Source of the DNA: Hypomesus transpacificus
Lineage: Eukaryota > Chordata > Actinopteri > Osmeriformes > Osmeridae
DNA length: 64,000 nucleotides
Direction of reading: 5' to 3'
NCBI RefSeq assembly: GCF_021917145.1
Contig: NC_061072.1
Location: 10,631,001 to 10,695,000 of the forward strand
Under the pieces are notes generated by a model, which was not told the origin of the DNA, ran no database searches, and saw nothing but the letters and a program-made list of their open reading frames with translations. A program made the translations under genes and the position numbers. This document shows positions 50,103 to 62,097 of this stretch, in pieces. How positions within the stretch are numbered: position 1 is the first letter of the stretch; each line of letters opens with the position of its first letter.

Positions 50103-52330
50103 TTAAACGGGCTCTCCATGTACTCTGACACGGTACAGGCAGGTGTACTCCTGATGGCCCCAGTTGGACAGCACCCGCACCTCAACGATCTGGTAGGCAT
50201 CGACATTCACTTCCTGTGGACAGAACAAACAAGGCATTCAGTTAAGAATCTGAGAGTACATTTCAGATTTGACAGCAGAGAGTATTTACTAAGGCAGAGT
50301 GGTGTACTTGACACAGAATAGGTCCTAAGCCAATGCTTGTACACTTACAGAGACAGGGTAAGTCTGCAGTGCATCTCCATCCTCCACATAGGTGTAGTTG
50401 CCTAATAACTTCCCCCTCTCCTGGCTCTCATCATCCAGGCCCTGGCAAACAATAGCGGTGTTAAACAGTTCAAATATAAATTACGATGATTTGAATCCTT
50501 TGTCAAGCAACAAGAGTTTAAAAGATAATGGTGAATGAGTCTTACGTAGACAGTGAACTGGCGTGGGGCGCTGCTGATCCGTCCTGTTGGGGACAGGGCT
50601 TTGGGGATGTGCTCCATTGAGAAGGCAGAGGGGCGGATCTTCATGGAGAGGCGGATCACCAGGTAACCACTGGAGCCTCGGAATGCCCAGCAGTTCCCTG
50701 GATTGATGTCAGGCTAGAGAGAGTGAGAACAATGTGATCAAGATGGAGGTTACAAAAGAATGATCATCACAAGCATTAGGTACCACCAAACACCAAAAGC
50801 ACTGAAGCCGTTTCCCAGGGGGTCACGTCGATCGGAGCGCTACCTGAATGACGACTCGAGGAGACTGGGAGAAGTACCAGAGCGGCAGGCCAAACAGACT
50901 CATCAGAGCCGTCTTGGTCTCGTAGGTCTCTGAACAGCGAGTGCTCATGATGCTGCCACCTGCACACACACACACACACACACACACAACTAAAATATTG
51001 TTGCAATGTTTCGAGGTGGTCATGTCTAGGTGGTTAACGTGTCACACATTAAACCTGTGGTATCTCAGAGTTCAAACATTAATGTAAACAACCCAAGCAG
51101 GTCACACCCATCTCAGCAGTCACTTGGGTCAGGGTCCAGTCACCTCACCTCCAGACTCAAGGGCATAGTCCACCAGGCCTGTCCGATCCTCGGAGTATAA
51201 CTTCAGGGCATTTCTCACAATCAGCTGCACTTCCTAGGGTAAGAGGAGAAGGTGCGCTCAGAGGCCATAGTAAACAGTAAAGACAAGAAAACGCATCATG
51301 CTCATGTAAGCTTCAAGTTTTCAAAAAGGTGACACCAGATCACCATAGACACCCACCTCCTCCGTCACCTGGGTGGCCCCTGCAGCTCCCACGGTCTGCA
51401 GCACGGTCTGGGTGAGGCTCTGTGTGCAGGGCCCCTGCTGGCTGCCGTGGTCGTGCTGCAGCTGCACACTGACGTTCTGCAGGATGCGCAGCTCCAAGGA
51501 GGCCAGCGAGGCCTGCAGGTCAGCCCCGCTCACGTAGCGTTCAGACAGCCACAGCAGCAGGGAGTCGGGCAGTTCTGTCTCCCCAGAACCTGGCTCAGAA
51601 GAGTGGGGGTCTTCAGGTGGGTCCTTCTGACTGCCGTAGAACAGGCTCCGGAGCTCTTGACGCACCTGGTCTGACACCTGCGCTGAAACCTGACAGAAGA
51701 TAGAGATGAGCCTTCGCTGTCTATGTCAGCCACCTGGCGTTGACCTTGAGGACTGCCTTGTGTTTGTAACTCACTGTGTCCTGGAGGGAGTCCAGCTGGC
51801 CACATCTGCCCTGACATCCCATCACCCCCTGCAGGTCCTCTCTGATGCCGACCAGCACAAGCTCCAGCCTTTGCACTTCTGCCAGCAAAGCATCATGGGA
51901 ATCGCGGTCCACGCTTAAGGTAAAACAGATCCAGAGACCATTCTAAACTTCATAACTTAGAACTCGGGAGATACATTTAGAAATCCAAAGTTTTACTAAC
52001 TTACATGTCTGGAACAGGTACAAGTGGAGGTGATGGTGTAGATACTGGAGCAAATACTGAAGGAGGTGTCATTGTCTCTTGTCTCTTCTGTACCTCCTAA
52101 AGAAAAAACCCCAGTTGACAGCAAACATATTACTACGAATCAAGGATTTAATTCCAGGACTTGAAAGTGTGTGTGTACCTCTGTGTGAAAGTGTGTGTGT
52201 GTGTACCTCTGTTTTGAGACTGAGGGCTTGCAGCAGGAGCTCCATTTGATCCAGACGAGAGCTCCTAACCTCCTGCTGCTGAGACTAGGAGAGGCAGGAG
52301 AGACAGAGGAAGACCGGGTGGTAGAGGAAG

Positions 52331-52361
<31 letters not shown>

Positions 52362-55300
52362 AGGAGGAGAAAAAAAACAGGTAATGCTATGAAAGAGAAA
52401 ACACACAGCTATAAATAACTGCTTAGACACCACCCAATATGACCCATGTTTGCTGGTGTGATGGTCTTTGGCTCCTCCAGCCTCACCTGTTCCCTGTGGG
52501 CAGACTCTTCCTCCGCCATCTCTGCCCTGAGTCTCACCAGCCGGTCCTCCAGCAGCCTGGACACCCAGGGCTCCAGGCTGCCCCCTTCTGCCTGAGAGGG
52601 GAGCTGCTCCTGGAGGGCCTGGTAGAGTCCCATCACCTCCCCGTGCTGCTGCTCCATCCTCTGGCCTCCCCCCTCCACATGCTCCCACAGCTTGGATAGG
52701 CTCTCCTCCAGCCGGGCTAGGCGCTCAGAGTGGAGGGAGGACACGGAGCCCTCTTCCTGCTGGCAGAAAACGACCACAGGAGGGGTGAACGCGTGCAAAG
52801 AGACGCCAAGACACACACACACCTCATCAAGGGGCTTAATGCATACATCTACTGTATATGCCGTTTTGATACTGTACATGCTTGACGTCCCAGATGACAT
52901 CGCACCGCCTCCATGCATGTTGGTAAACACAACGACCCTTACGTGTGGCTCTGACGGGGGAGCTGTGAAGAGGGCAGCCCTGGGTGTGTGTCCGTCTCTG
53001 GGGACGGAGAGGCTGGCTGGCACCCACTCTGTCATGCTGAAGGCTGGCAGGCCAGACAGCAAGCTTGAGGGTCCCCAACACCACACAGCTGTAGAGAGAC
53101 GCACACGAGCTGTATATCACATACCCAGAATGAGACAGAGACAGAGAGGGAGCGAGTCAACAGTATGCTACTGTTAGGCTACGGGGGCAGCCTTTCAAGT
53201 CTGGATAGCGGCAGGTAAGACACATACCCACAAGTAGTAGGCACGGCAGCAGAAGCAGTTTAAGCAGCCTGGGAAGACACCTGACAAAACCAAAAAACGC
53301 ACCAGCTCTTAACGGCGAATGAGGAGTTTCAGTCACTAGCTGGTTTAAGAATCAGGCACGGTCTATGTGAAGGCCAGGACTCACCGTGTCAAGACAAACC
53401 CATTGAGAAAGGACATGAGCGTGATGAGATGATACCATCCGGTCCTTAGCCACCGGAATACACCCGTCGCTGCCTTCCCTGTGGGCACACACACATGGTA
53501 AAGGCAGGGCAAGGAGGGGATTACTCAGGGAAGGTAGAAGGCTGTGTTCCATCATTAGGAATCTTAAGTATGAAAGTGCCCTCAGAAGCAGGGAGATAAG
53601 GAGGCCTTATATTCCAGGTGAGCCTCTGATTAAACCCCCAGATGCAGAGCTGCTTGACAAGTTGTAGGCTAAACCCTGACGAGTTTCCAGTTTAACTGTA
53701 TTGTCTTTTTAAAGCGTCATGTTAATCCAGCAATACCGCTATAAACCTACATATTGTGTAACATGGTGTAGACTTAGAGCATTTGTAGGTGAACCATACA
53801 GCAAGGAGTGCAAGGCATTAGAATAACACACAACACAGCGAAGGGGGAGGGATACACCAGTTAGACAGATGGATCATGTCGAGAGGTCAACCTAAACTTA
53901 CTGAGGGAGAGACAGTGACACAGGGCATGCTAAAGCACATGAGCCCTCCAAGGTGACCCACCCTTCACTAAGAACCACCACACAAACTGTCCAGCAGAGG
54001 GACTGTAAAAGCTAGGATGGGGGGTTCCTCATTAAGGCCCCATTTACAGGTTATGCAGCCACAAGCAGGCAAGATTCCACATGCGGAGAGAGAAGAGGAT
54101 GTTAAAGGGGGAACACAAGGGAAGAGTCTGCCTGACAGCTATCTGGAGGGTATGAAAGGGGTTGGTTAAATAAGTTGTAGGATGATAACCTGGGGACAGG
54201 GCAGCCAATGGGGACAGGGCAGCCAACATCAGCCTTTGCGTTATTGCCCCGCTGGCAATGCCCACTTTTTGACCAATCAACAGCAGGCAGGACCCTGGGG
54301 AACCAACGATGTGAGCAAAAACATTCCGGTAATCTCTTCACTCAACAGTGACATGAAGTTCAATGGATTGCCATGACTAGTTAGTAGTTTCCAAGGCTGT
54401 CTGGTGTTGATCCGACCAGTTTGAGTTTGTAAAAAGTGTGTCGGGATAGGCTAAAAGGGGGTTAGTTTAGGTTGGTGACCTGTGTAAGCAATGATGATCC
54501 ACAATGGCCCCAACAGGCAGAGTGACCTGGACAACCAAATAGATGAAGATGCACAGGCTGCATGTGAATCCATGCGGTGTTTTTCTTTGCAGTCATCACC
54601 TGTGGGGAACAACAGTAAAGGAGCAGGGACGGACAGCCAGGACAGAATGATACGCACCAAAGCTCAGATTCCAATCACATCCCTCATAGTGAACACATCT
54701 CAAATGGATCGTCTCTCTCCCTCCCTCTTAGCCATGGTGTCAAATCCTCCATTAGCCTAGACCCCTCATGAGTCACCCGGCTGACAGACACGGCACACTT
54801 ACACAGAGGTCCGTTCAGATCCAGGTGTCCCTCTTCAGCCTCCAGCTCCTTCACGTTCATACTTCCACAGGAACTGCTGTGAGCATCTGTATAAGAGACA
54901 GAGAGAGAGCGAGAGAGGTTAAGTCCAAGTTTAAAAGTCCAGTCAAATCCCAGTATCCCCTTCACCTGTGCTGAGGATGAACAGTGAATGGAGTTTCAAA
55001 AGTAGGGAGAGAAAACAAATGCCACAACACCATTTGCATGTTACCAAGGCGACAGGCAAAGTAAAAGGCGTCCATTTGTTTGATAGGGAAACCCAGCTGT
55101 TGTGACATCCGAGTAAGAGACATCAAAATACTAAACAGCTAGTAAGTAGGGAGGTAAAGGGAAAAAAAGTCAGAAAGGGTTAGACAGGGACAGTGGAGTT
55201 CACACTCCAGTGCAAAGGACAAGAGGACCATGCCGAGCAGAGCGAAAACACCACCTCCACACCTTCCCCTAGACCATGAATGGGGATCCATGAATAACCC

Positions 55301-57440
55301 AGCTGAGCGTGAGAGGCATCAATGGGGGTTAGTATATTGTAAACGACTACCGTTGTCTACTACTGTTCCATGCCTTGTCTGGGCCCCATGGCTCCACCTG
55401 AGCACAGCAACCTGCAAGGCAGCAGAGGCCAACGCCACTGCACACTGCAAGACTACAGTCGACACTGACACTGTGGAGGCTGCAGCTCTTCTGCTGTACT
55501 TTAGACACATGGAGCACACTGCGTACAGCACACCTGTAAAAGAGAGCCAGAGGATGAAGGAAAGAAAAAAGTAGGAGAAAGGGAGTAACATTAACCATGT
55601 TCAGTAAGCAGACAGTGTAGGTCTTTCTAAGTTGAGTTATTATCAGTTTTGACAAGGAGGAGATGACCATTGTGGAGATTTACTGACCCACACCAAGTGA
55701 TTTCCCTAGGCATACACACATGGTAAATCCCAGACAAAGTTATACTGCAGGAATAGTAACTGCGAAACAACACACACCCACACCTAAAAAGAGTGAGTAT
55801 CTATGTGCCTTTAAGGTGAGACTCCATCCAAGTGTTTGTGGCCCTTCCAGTGCAGGTGCTACAGAACAATGGAAGGAGGGCTGTGAGTTAAGAGTTCTGG
55901 AAAGTTCTCTGTGGAGGTCATTCCTGAGCTGCAGGACAGACAGACAGAGACAGAGAGACAGAGAGAGAAGGCCAGTGCTGTGATGGAGCCCTACTGAGGC
56001 TTGTGCTGGAGGACAGGAGACGGGGAGGGTAAGAGTTTGGCTAGGGGTTTGGGCCCTGGGCCCTGCAGCTGCTACCTGTGCCCTCTCTGGTCAGCTGGTG
56101 GAGGAGCAGAGAGAAGAGAGAAACCATGCAGGCTGCTGCCCTGTTCCACATGTACACACTCAGGATCCACACGGATGCTAGGAGTCCTGGTATGAAGAAT
56201 GATGTATGGTAGCATTGAACAGCAGTTTTGTGTTCATAAGTGCATGTCTTAACGCCAGTATGAAACATAAAACAATAACAAAGGAGGGCAAATTATTAGA
56301 CCCAGCTAGACACTAGATCAAACCAACTTCCAATGCAGGACACACCTGAGTCAAATCATGTCTCTTTATTTCTGAATCTGTCTCTCAGAGAGTGTTCTAG
56401 CCAGTCTACTGGCCTCTTTCTGATTCAAGCACCCCCCCACCCCCACCCCACCCCCCGCCCTCTTCACCTGTCTTGGTCTTGCGGCTCTTGTCTCTACTGT
56501 AGATTGTGGGGGGCGGGGACAAGGCTGAGGAGGCGGGGCCTGTAGTCTGAGCGTGCTCACTGATGGCCGGGCGGGCAAGGGCTGCCGTAGAAGAGGAAGT
56601 GATGTACTTGGAAGAGGAGGAAGCAGAGGGGTAGGTAGTGAGGGGTCCCTGCCCGTCTGTGTGGACAGTACAGAAGTAACCGTTGACCATGGATGTCTGG
56701 GTCTGGGCTGAGGTCTCTCCGTTAGTTTGAAGCACTATGGTTTGGTCTAGCATGGTCCGAGTCAAAGAGAGGAGAGAAAGATCATTAGCAAACATACTAA
56801 TAAGTTAACATTGTATGATTGAGGCAAAAACATATCAGCCAGCAAACAAGCCTATTACCTTGGAGTTCAGCCTCCTCATCCAATCCTACAGGACAGAGGG
56901 AAACGTTGACACTGTGAAACAATCACATGGGCGAGGATACACTTCCATGTCATTGTGTGTGAGCGCGTCTGTGAGTGTGTGTATGCTCACCCCAGAAGTT
57001 GTCGACCAGTGTCCTCTCCTGGATGCAGGACTCGTCCAGCATAGAGGAGAGCAGAGAAGCATCGCTGGCAGCACAGCTGTGGAGGCTGCTGTTGTGGGCC
57101 TGGCCCTGGGCACTCTTCCTGGGGGTCTGGAGCAGAGACTGAGTCCGCCTGCTCTTAATTGCCCTGGAGCGAGGGAATATTGTGTGGAGGTAGAGGGAGA
57201 GAGCAAAATAATAATAAAAAGCTGGAAGAAGTTGTATAGTTAAAACCTGAACCCAAGTGTGTGACTTCCTATAATGCAATAACTAATCCCCGATGCAGTG
57301 ACTGACTGGATGGCGTCTCTGCGACTGGCGCCTCCAGCGCTGTAGGAGGCGTTGAAGCCTAGGCTGGGGGCTGAGTCCAGCAGGCTTTCATCTCCATAGT
57401 GACCCGTGGTAGAGTGTATCCGGAGGCTACGCCGGGACAT
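50103..57440 (-). CDS. sun1: SUN domain-containing protein 1
   Basis: Inner-nuclear-membrane half of the LINC complex; the C-terminal SUN domain binds KASH peptides in the perinuclear space. Coding exons on the - strand: 57307-57440 (exon 5' end at 57525), 56991-57163, 56859-56885, 56468-56746, 56076-56186, 55351-55533, 54803-54886, 53385-53478, 53228-53280, 52943-53088, 52487-52759, 52207-52284, 52005-52096, 51775-51913, 51357-51689, 51149-51233, 50844-50959, 50546-50713, 50349-50441, 50103-50213, totalling 924 codons. The N-terminal MSRRSLR and ESCIQERTLVDNFWG match the nucleoplasmic region. Hydrophobic segments fall at about residues 205-302 and 343-385. Coiled-coil-like sequence follows, then the SUN domain in the last 190 residues (STRCSETYETKTALM, FSQSPRVVIQPDI, CLYRVRVHGEPV). 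The start at 57440 is the first ATG of its exon (context ACAATGT). The mammalian upstream coding exon was not found, so the N terminus may be incomplete. Confidence 0.92.
52334..52361. repeat. Run of 28 G in a sun1 intron
   Basis: Reads as C28 in the sun1 transcript, about 50 nt upstream of the acceptor of exon 52207-52284, where a polypyrimidine tract is expected. Confidence 0.9.
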
Positions 57441-57980
57441 TGTGGAAGCCTCGGATATGGATGTGAGCGCTGTGGCAATGCACTGCTCCTTGTCAAAGTC
57501 CAGGCCAGATGTCCAGTAGCTGGAGCTGTTAGAGAGAAGAGGGGGGGTGAAGCACCGAGCCAAACGAGACGACAAGACACCTCCTTTAAAACAATACATT
57601 CAGGAAATGAATCACACTCCCAATTCCATCTAGATTCCTCAAAGTAATAATACATTGAACCCTGGCTCAAAAGCACTGAACATGCAACTGAAATATGTTT
57701 CTGACATGGGTCAAATGGATGACTGGTTACTGTGGTTTGACTTCCTTCATAGCTGCTATGGCACTCAGAGAGTAAGGGGGGGGGCAGCTGGCTCCTGCTC
57801 GAAACAGCCTGTTCTATTGTACTATGGGTTATGATGAAGCTTGAGCTGGTAGACAGACCCAATCCCCAGTCAGGAAAACAGAGGATGTCCCCAACAATAA
57901 ACAGCTGTGAACACAGAAGTTGGATAATGTTCCCAATAATAAACCAACAGGGAACACAGGAAGCCAGACGATATTGATAG

Positions 57981-58105
57981 CAACAGGTCACATGACGGGC
58001 ACTCCATGTCTGAACATGGAAACATTACAACCAAGGTTAGGGGCAACAGGTCACATGACGGGCACTCCATGTCTGAACATGGAAACATTACAACCAAGGT
58101 TAGGG
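57981..58105. repeat. Two identical 63-bp tandem copies in sun1 intron 1
   Basis: Copies start at 57981 and 58044 and are identical over 62 bp. Each contains GTCACATGAC (palindromic, E-box/M-box-like) and the inverted motif CCATGT-CTGA-ACATGG. The exact identity points to a recent duplication. Confidence 0.92.
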
Positions 58106-59454
58106 ACATAAATATCATGGCACCGGCAATACATGATACGCAGACACAGAAACTCAAACAGGCTGTATAGCAATACGCTCTAGCTGGTACCAAGATGTGG
58201 CCAAGATTTCAACAGAGCTGAGTAGGCCTACATTTCTGAAGTAACAATCCTATCATTCACAGCTGGACTTTGGATCTGCTACACATGTATCCCTGACTGA
58301 AAGGAGAGGACTAACATAACAACAAGGAGTCTTCTAGCTAGAATAGTTCATTACAATAAGGTTGCTTCTCACGTAAAGGAAGCTATTACAAGATAGTTAG
58401 GCCTGTAGTCCTATTAGAGCACTGCAAGCTAATCTCATTGACACACCAACACGCGGATATAGCCTGATGACACACATACAAGAACAAGTGACCTTTCCAT
58501 CTGAATACCGCACAGCACACCAACAAATAAGCTAAAAGAGAGGTGAGAGAGAGAGAGGGAGGAGAGAGAGAGAGAAAGTGGAATACAAACAGATCTGTCC
58601 AGCCCCAGCTCTCCAGATTCCAGCCTTCGTCAACAACGTTCATCCCAGGGAAAAGCCCCATGGACAAACATCCCTGCCACACACACACAAACACACACAG
58701 ACACAGACACATACGTGCTCATGCGCCAGAGAGATCAGGCAACTTAGCACTACTGAGCAGTGTCGCTGCTGCGTGCTCCGCTTCCTGTTACAGGGAGCCG
58801 CTTAGCGACACCCCTCCCTCTCTCACTCGCCCCTCCTTCTGTCTCTGTCTGCCCCTCAAACGCTGAAATCAGTCCTTTCATTTTGCACGTTGTACCGACT
58901 GCTGAGGTCAGTTTCAGGTTAAGCTATTCATGCAACAAAAGAAGCTGGTTAGGGAATGACAGAGGGGAGAACTACAAAAGAATACAGTGTATGCATGCGT
59001 GACTAAACAGGTGTTCCAAAAACCAGATTGATAAAACAAACATTCTAAGTGCTCTAAAGAAAACAGTAAACTTATCTATACATCACTTTAAATTGACCAT
59101 ACTAGTGACAATGGTTTTGTCTCGACTGATTAGCTCGTTTTCCTTTTGCCCCTTTATTGGAACTGATATAACTCAATTACTGAGATACATCGAAAGCCTC
59201 TAAGATTACACAGAAACCTTCATCCATCCTAGTATGACAGCTTCTGTGCTTTGGACTGTATTGTTATGCATTATGAGATTAAGGGTACATTGAGGATAAC
59301 CAGATCCCCAAATGTGTGCATTTTCCTGGGGTGTGCCTTGGAAACTCCATAAGTCAGAGTAGCACTTTTTTTTAAGGTATTGAATACTTGATTTTGAAAT
59401 GTACAAAACGCCCAATTTGTTGGTTTTGAATTCACCTCTTTAAAATAGAAAAAT

Positions 59455-59965
59455 GTATTTATAAAAGGTAATTAAAATCAGATCCCAAAATTCAAGGTTT
59501 GGAAATTCAAGTAGCTCAAATTCGAACAGTAAAATTAATATCCCAATAATTTTATTTAAAAAATTCTACCTTCAGAAATTCAGTTTGCCCAAATTAGAAA
59601 AGTAAAATTCAGATCCCAAAAATTCAAGCTTCATTAATTCTAATTGAATAAAGTTTGTATTGTGAAATTCAAATCCAAAAATTTTGAACACAAAAAATGT
59701 TATCCGAAAAAATACCGATTGCAACATCCGGGATACTGCTGGCCTCAGACCGGATGTTGCAATCTGAATTTGTCTTTTTTATTGTCTTATTGAATTTTTG
59801 GGATCTGAAATTCACCATTTGAATTTGAACTGCCTGAATTTGGATCTATTTGAATTTCTGAGGCTTGAATTTTTGGGATCTGAATTTTACTGTTCTAATT
59901 TTAGCAACCTGAATTTCAAGTTTCTCAACCTTGAATTTGGGGATCAGAATTTAAAAAATTCATTA
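59455..59965. mobile_element. Large foldback (palindromic) repeat, MITE-like
   Basis: Left-arm phrases such as AAATTCAGATCCCAAAAATT recur as the reverse complement in the right arm (AATTTTTGGGATCTGAATTT). The centre is a perfect 15-bp stem, GATTGCAACATCCGG at 59717-59731 and its complement at 59750-59764, around an 18-nt loop. The arms are about 240 bp each, imperfect and AT-rich. No ORF of transposase type was seen. Probably a non-autonomous foldback element in sun1 intron 1. Confidence 0.7.
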
Positions 59966-60252
59966 CAATCGGTGGCGTTTCAATGTCAATGTTAAGTATT
60001 CAATTCCTTTAAAAAATCCAAAACATTGTGTCACTGATTTGCTTCCATATCTGACAAATTAACACCCGGGTGGTCAATACAACACGTACAAGGCCTGTCA
60101 AACCAAGGCCATGTGGATAAAGGGGAGGTGGCATGCCCATTACCCAATGGTAATAAACAGTGGGTTGGATCCCGCGAGAAACAAATCAGTTTTAGCCAAA
60201 GGTTAAAACTACTGCTGCTTCGTATGGTAAATTAAATTACTGTCTACATACC

Positions 60253-60720
60253 TGCACGTGAATCCCAACTCAGAATCTATCCAGACAAATTTGCAGTCAA
60301 TTAGCAAAATATATTATTCTCTTGGCTTGCTAAATAATGTTACCAAAACTCTTCGAGTTTGCTTTCGAAAACGGATGCCTTGTCACTTCCAACAATATGA
60401 TCAATGCGCTTTCATGTTCCCTTTTCTGTTAAAAGTAAGAGAATAAAAATCTACTGGGAGCTCAATATTAAACAGGCATCCACAGTTGCTGCTTTGTTGT
60501 TAGCTAGCTAGGTAACTGTCACTCACTGTAACTGGCTCATAGTACGGTTTATCTGAGGGAGTTTTAGTTACCGCTCTTGGCCTTTCGCTAGCTTTGATGA
60601 CACCCAGAATGCATTGGGGGCAAAGTGTCGTCACTTTGTAGGCACTACCGTATGCAAATGAACTGCCGGTGTTCCGGAGAATTCAGTTCCCCCCCTTTCT
60701 TGCGCGCGCGCGAAATTATT
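60253..60720 (-). promoter_or_regulatory. sun1: sun1 non-coding first exon and promoter
   Basis: A first exon ending at 60252 has no open frame compatible with the next exon, so it is 5' UTR. Upstream are CCCAGAATGC at 60603-60612 (ZNF143/SBS-like core, also found in the zdhhc16/vps35l promoter) and a GC-alternating stretch at about 60699-60712. Confidence 0.5.
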
Positions 60721-60819
60721 ACGTTTTCTCTTGATGTTTGGTTGAATTGAATGTGATTTCTATAATCGCGTGTGTTAATTCATAGTGTACTCTAGGCTCC
60801 CTACTTTCCATTAGCATAA

Positions 60820-61440
60820 TGTAAATGTATTGATGTTGGTTAGTTAATCTGCACTCAACTACAGGCTTTAAAGTATAGTATAGTATTGCTCAATCGTTAG
60901 TCAGTCCCTTCTGTTACAGCTAGCTAGTGCTATCCGTCTCGTGTAGAAATGGTTCTGGTGTAGCCTACATCGCTACTCTAATTTATTGTAAATAATCCCT
61001 GAACCGAAAATGCATGTAATGTAGAGCACATGTAGAGTATAGCAGAGTTCTCATCAATGATGCAAACCTATTTTTTAAAATAAATCGAAAATAATTGTTG
61101 AAACTTTTTCAACTTTTCGAAACCTTATTCGAAAATATTTTTTTAACCTTTCAAAACATTTTTCAAAATTATTTTTTAACCTTTACTGACTTTTTTCGAA
61201 ATTGTTTATCAACCTTTATCAACGTTTATTTTTTATTTTTTATGGTTAAACCTTTAGAAAAAGTGAACGAGGAGAGGGGTGATGAGTAACATCACTTTCC
61301 TCAGGCCTCCAGGGAAATCTGTTCAATGCACTAGTTTACAGACTCTGAAAACAGCGACTGAATAACGAGCAAGTACCAATTACTATAGCCTACTATACTT
61401 TAAAGCCTGTATTTCGTGCCAATGAATTAACCAATATCAC
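60820..61440. mobile_element. Diverged inverted-repeat element between sun1 and cep55
   Basis: ACAGGCTTTAAAGTATAGT at 60861-60879 is exactly complementary to 61392-61410. Similarity continues on both sides: GAT(G/A)TTGGTTA outward, and TTGCTC, TTA(G/T)TCAGTC and CTAGTGC inward, giving arms of roughly 100 bp. The centre is AT-rich with repeated AACCTTT and CAAAA(C/A)ATTTTT phrases. Probably an old foldback MITE. Confidence 0.55.
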
Positions 61441-61443
61441 AAT

Positions 61444-61726
61444 TTCCTAGTCAGAGTTAGCAAGGGGTTCATTTCATGGCAAGAAGGTATACAACAAGCC
61501 TGCCATAAAATGCACCCCCCTCTAATGTCTCTTCTGTATATCCCAGCATCAAATTATTCTTACTGCACTGAGGGGACTAATATGAGTAACCAGTGTAAGT
61601 TTCAGGCATGTAACACGTTCCTAGTCAGATTTAGCAAGGGGTGCATTGCATTTGCAGCAAATGGAAAACAAGGCCTGCCATGAAATGCTCTCCCCCCGCA
61701 TGTTTCTTCACATCTACACCAGCATC
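61444..61726. repeat. Diverged tandem duplication, period 174 bp
   Basis: Copy A (61444-61550) and copy B (61618-61726) share TTCCTAGTCAGA, TTAGCAAGGGGT, GCCTGCCAT.AAATGC, ATGT.TCTTC and CAGCATC in the same order, with small differences. No coding potential was seen. Confidence 0.6.
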
Positions 61727-61869
61727 TACACCAGACGAGTTTTAAGGATATTGTGTTGAGAACATTTGTTATTTACACAGATAACCGACATTCTTCTCTT
61801 GAATTCTATAACAAATAAAGTATAATGTGAGATATATGTCTTCCCTCTGTTTGGTTGCGATATCAAGAC

Positions 61870-62097
61870 GAAATCCTTAACTTTTTGATTGGTTTACGCG
61901 CGCGCCCGCCAGGGGGTGCCTCTTAAGCCATGCATGTGATGGCACAACAATCCTCATGGCGGATATGACGCAAACCGCGCTGTATTCAAACTTGTAATCA
62001 ACAAGGAAGCAACTTATAGCCGTTGTGTTAAGATACTGTCAAAACGAAAGCTCCAGATTTTGCTTGTCTTGCTTGCTAAATACAAAAATATTCCACC
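61870..62097 (+). promoter_or_regulatory. cep55: Putative cep55 promoter and 5' non-coding exon
   Basis: An inverted CCAAT box (ATTGG, 61888-61892) is followed by a TTTACGCGCGCG stretch and a CHR-like element (TTTGAA on the - strand, 61985-61990). These elements are typical of G2/M genes, which fits known CEP55 expression. A donor (CCACC|GTAAGT) ends a non-coding exon at 62097, and an acceptor CTCCAG ends at 62312. Confidence 0.45.

Larger units (their letters stand above)
57526..60252 (-). other. sun1: sun1 first intron
   Basis: Bounded by a clear donor at 60252 (GTGCAG|GTATG) and an acceptor at 57525 (CTAACAG|CTCC). No exon encoding the usual first SUN1 residues was found. It contains the 63-bp tandem duplication, (CA)n and (GA)n tracts near 58.5-58.7 kb and a large foldback repeat at 59.46-59.96 kb. 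Confidence 0.5.

Noticed and set aside
53480..54802. Additional sun1 exons in the 1.3 kb intron
   Set aside because: Neighbouring exons join in phase without them, and no candidate with both splice sites and SUN1-like sequence was seen.
57526..57599. Extension of the sun1 frame to the Met at 57599
   Set aside because: The frame crosses a good acceptor (CTAACAG|CTCC) and reads intron sequence; the upstream residues do not resemble SUN1.
58386..58712. 108-codon - strand open frame in sun1 intron 1 as the missing first coding exon
   Set aside because: It does not contain the expected N-terminal residues, lacks a donor in the right phase and includes (CA)n-derived sequence.
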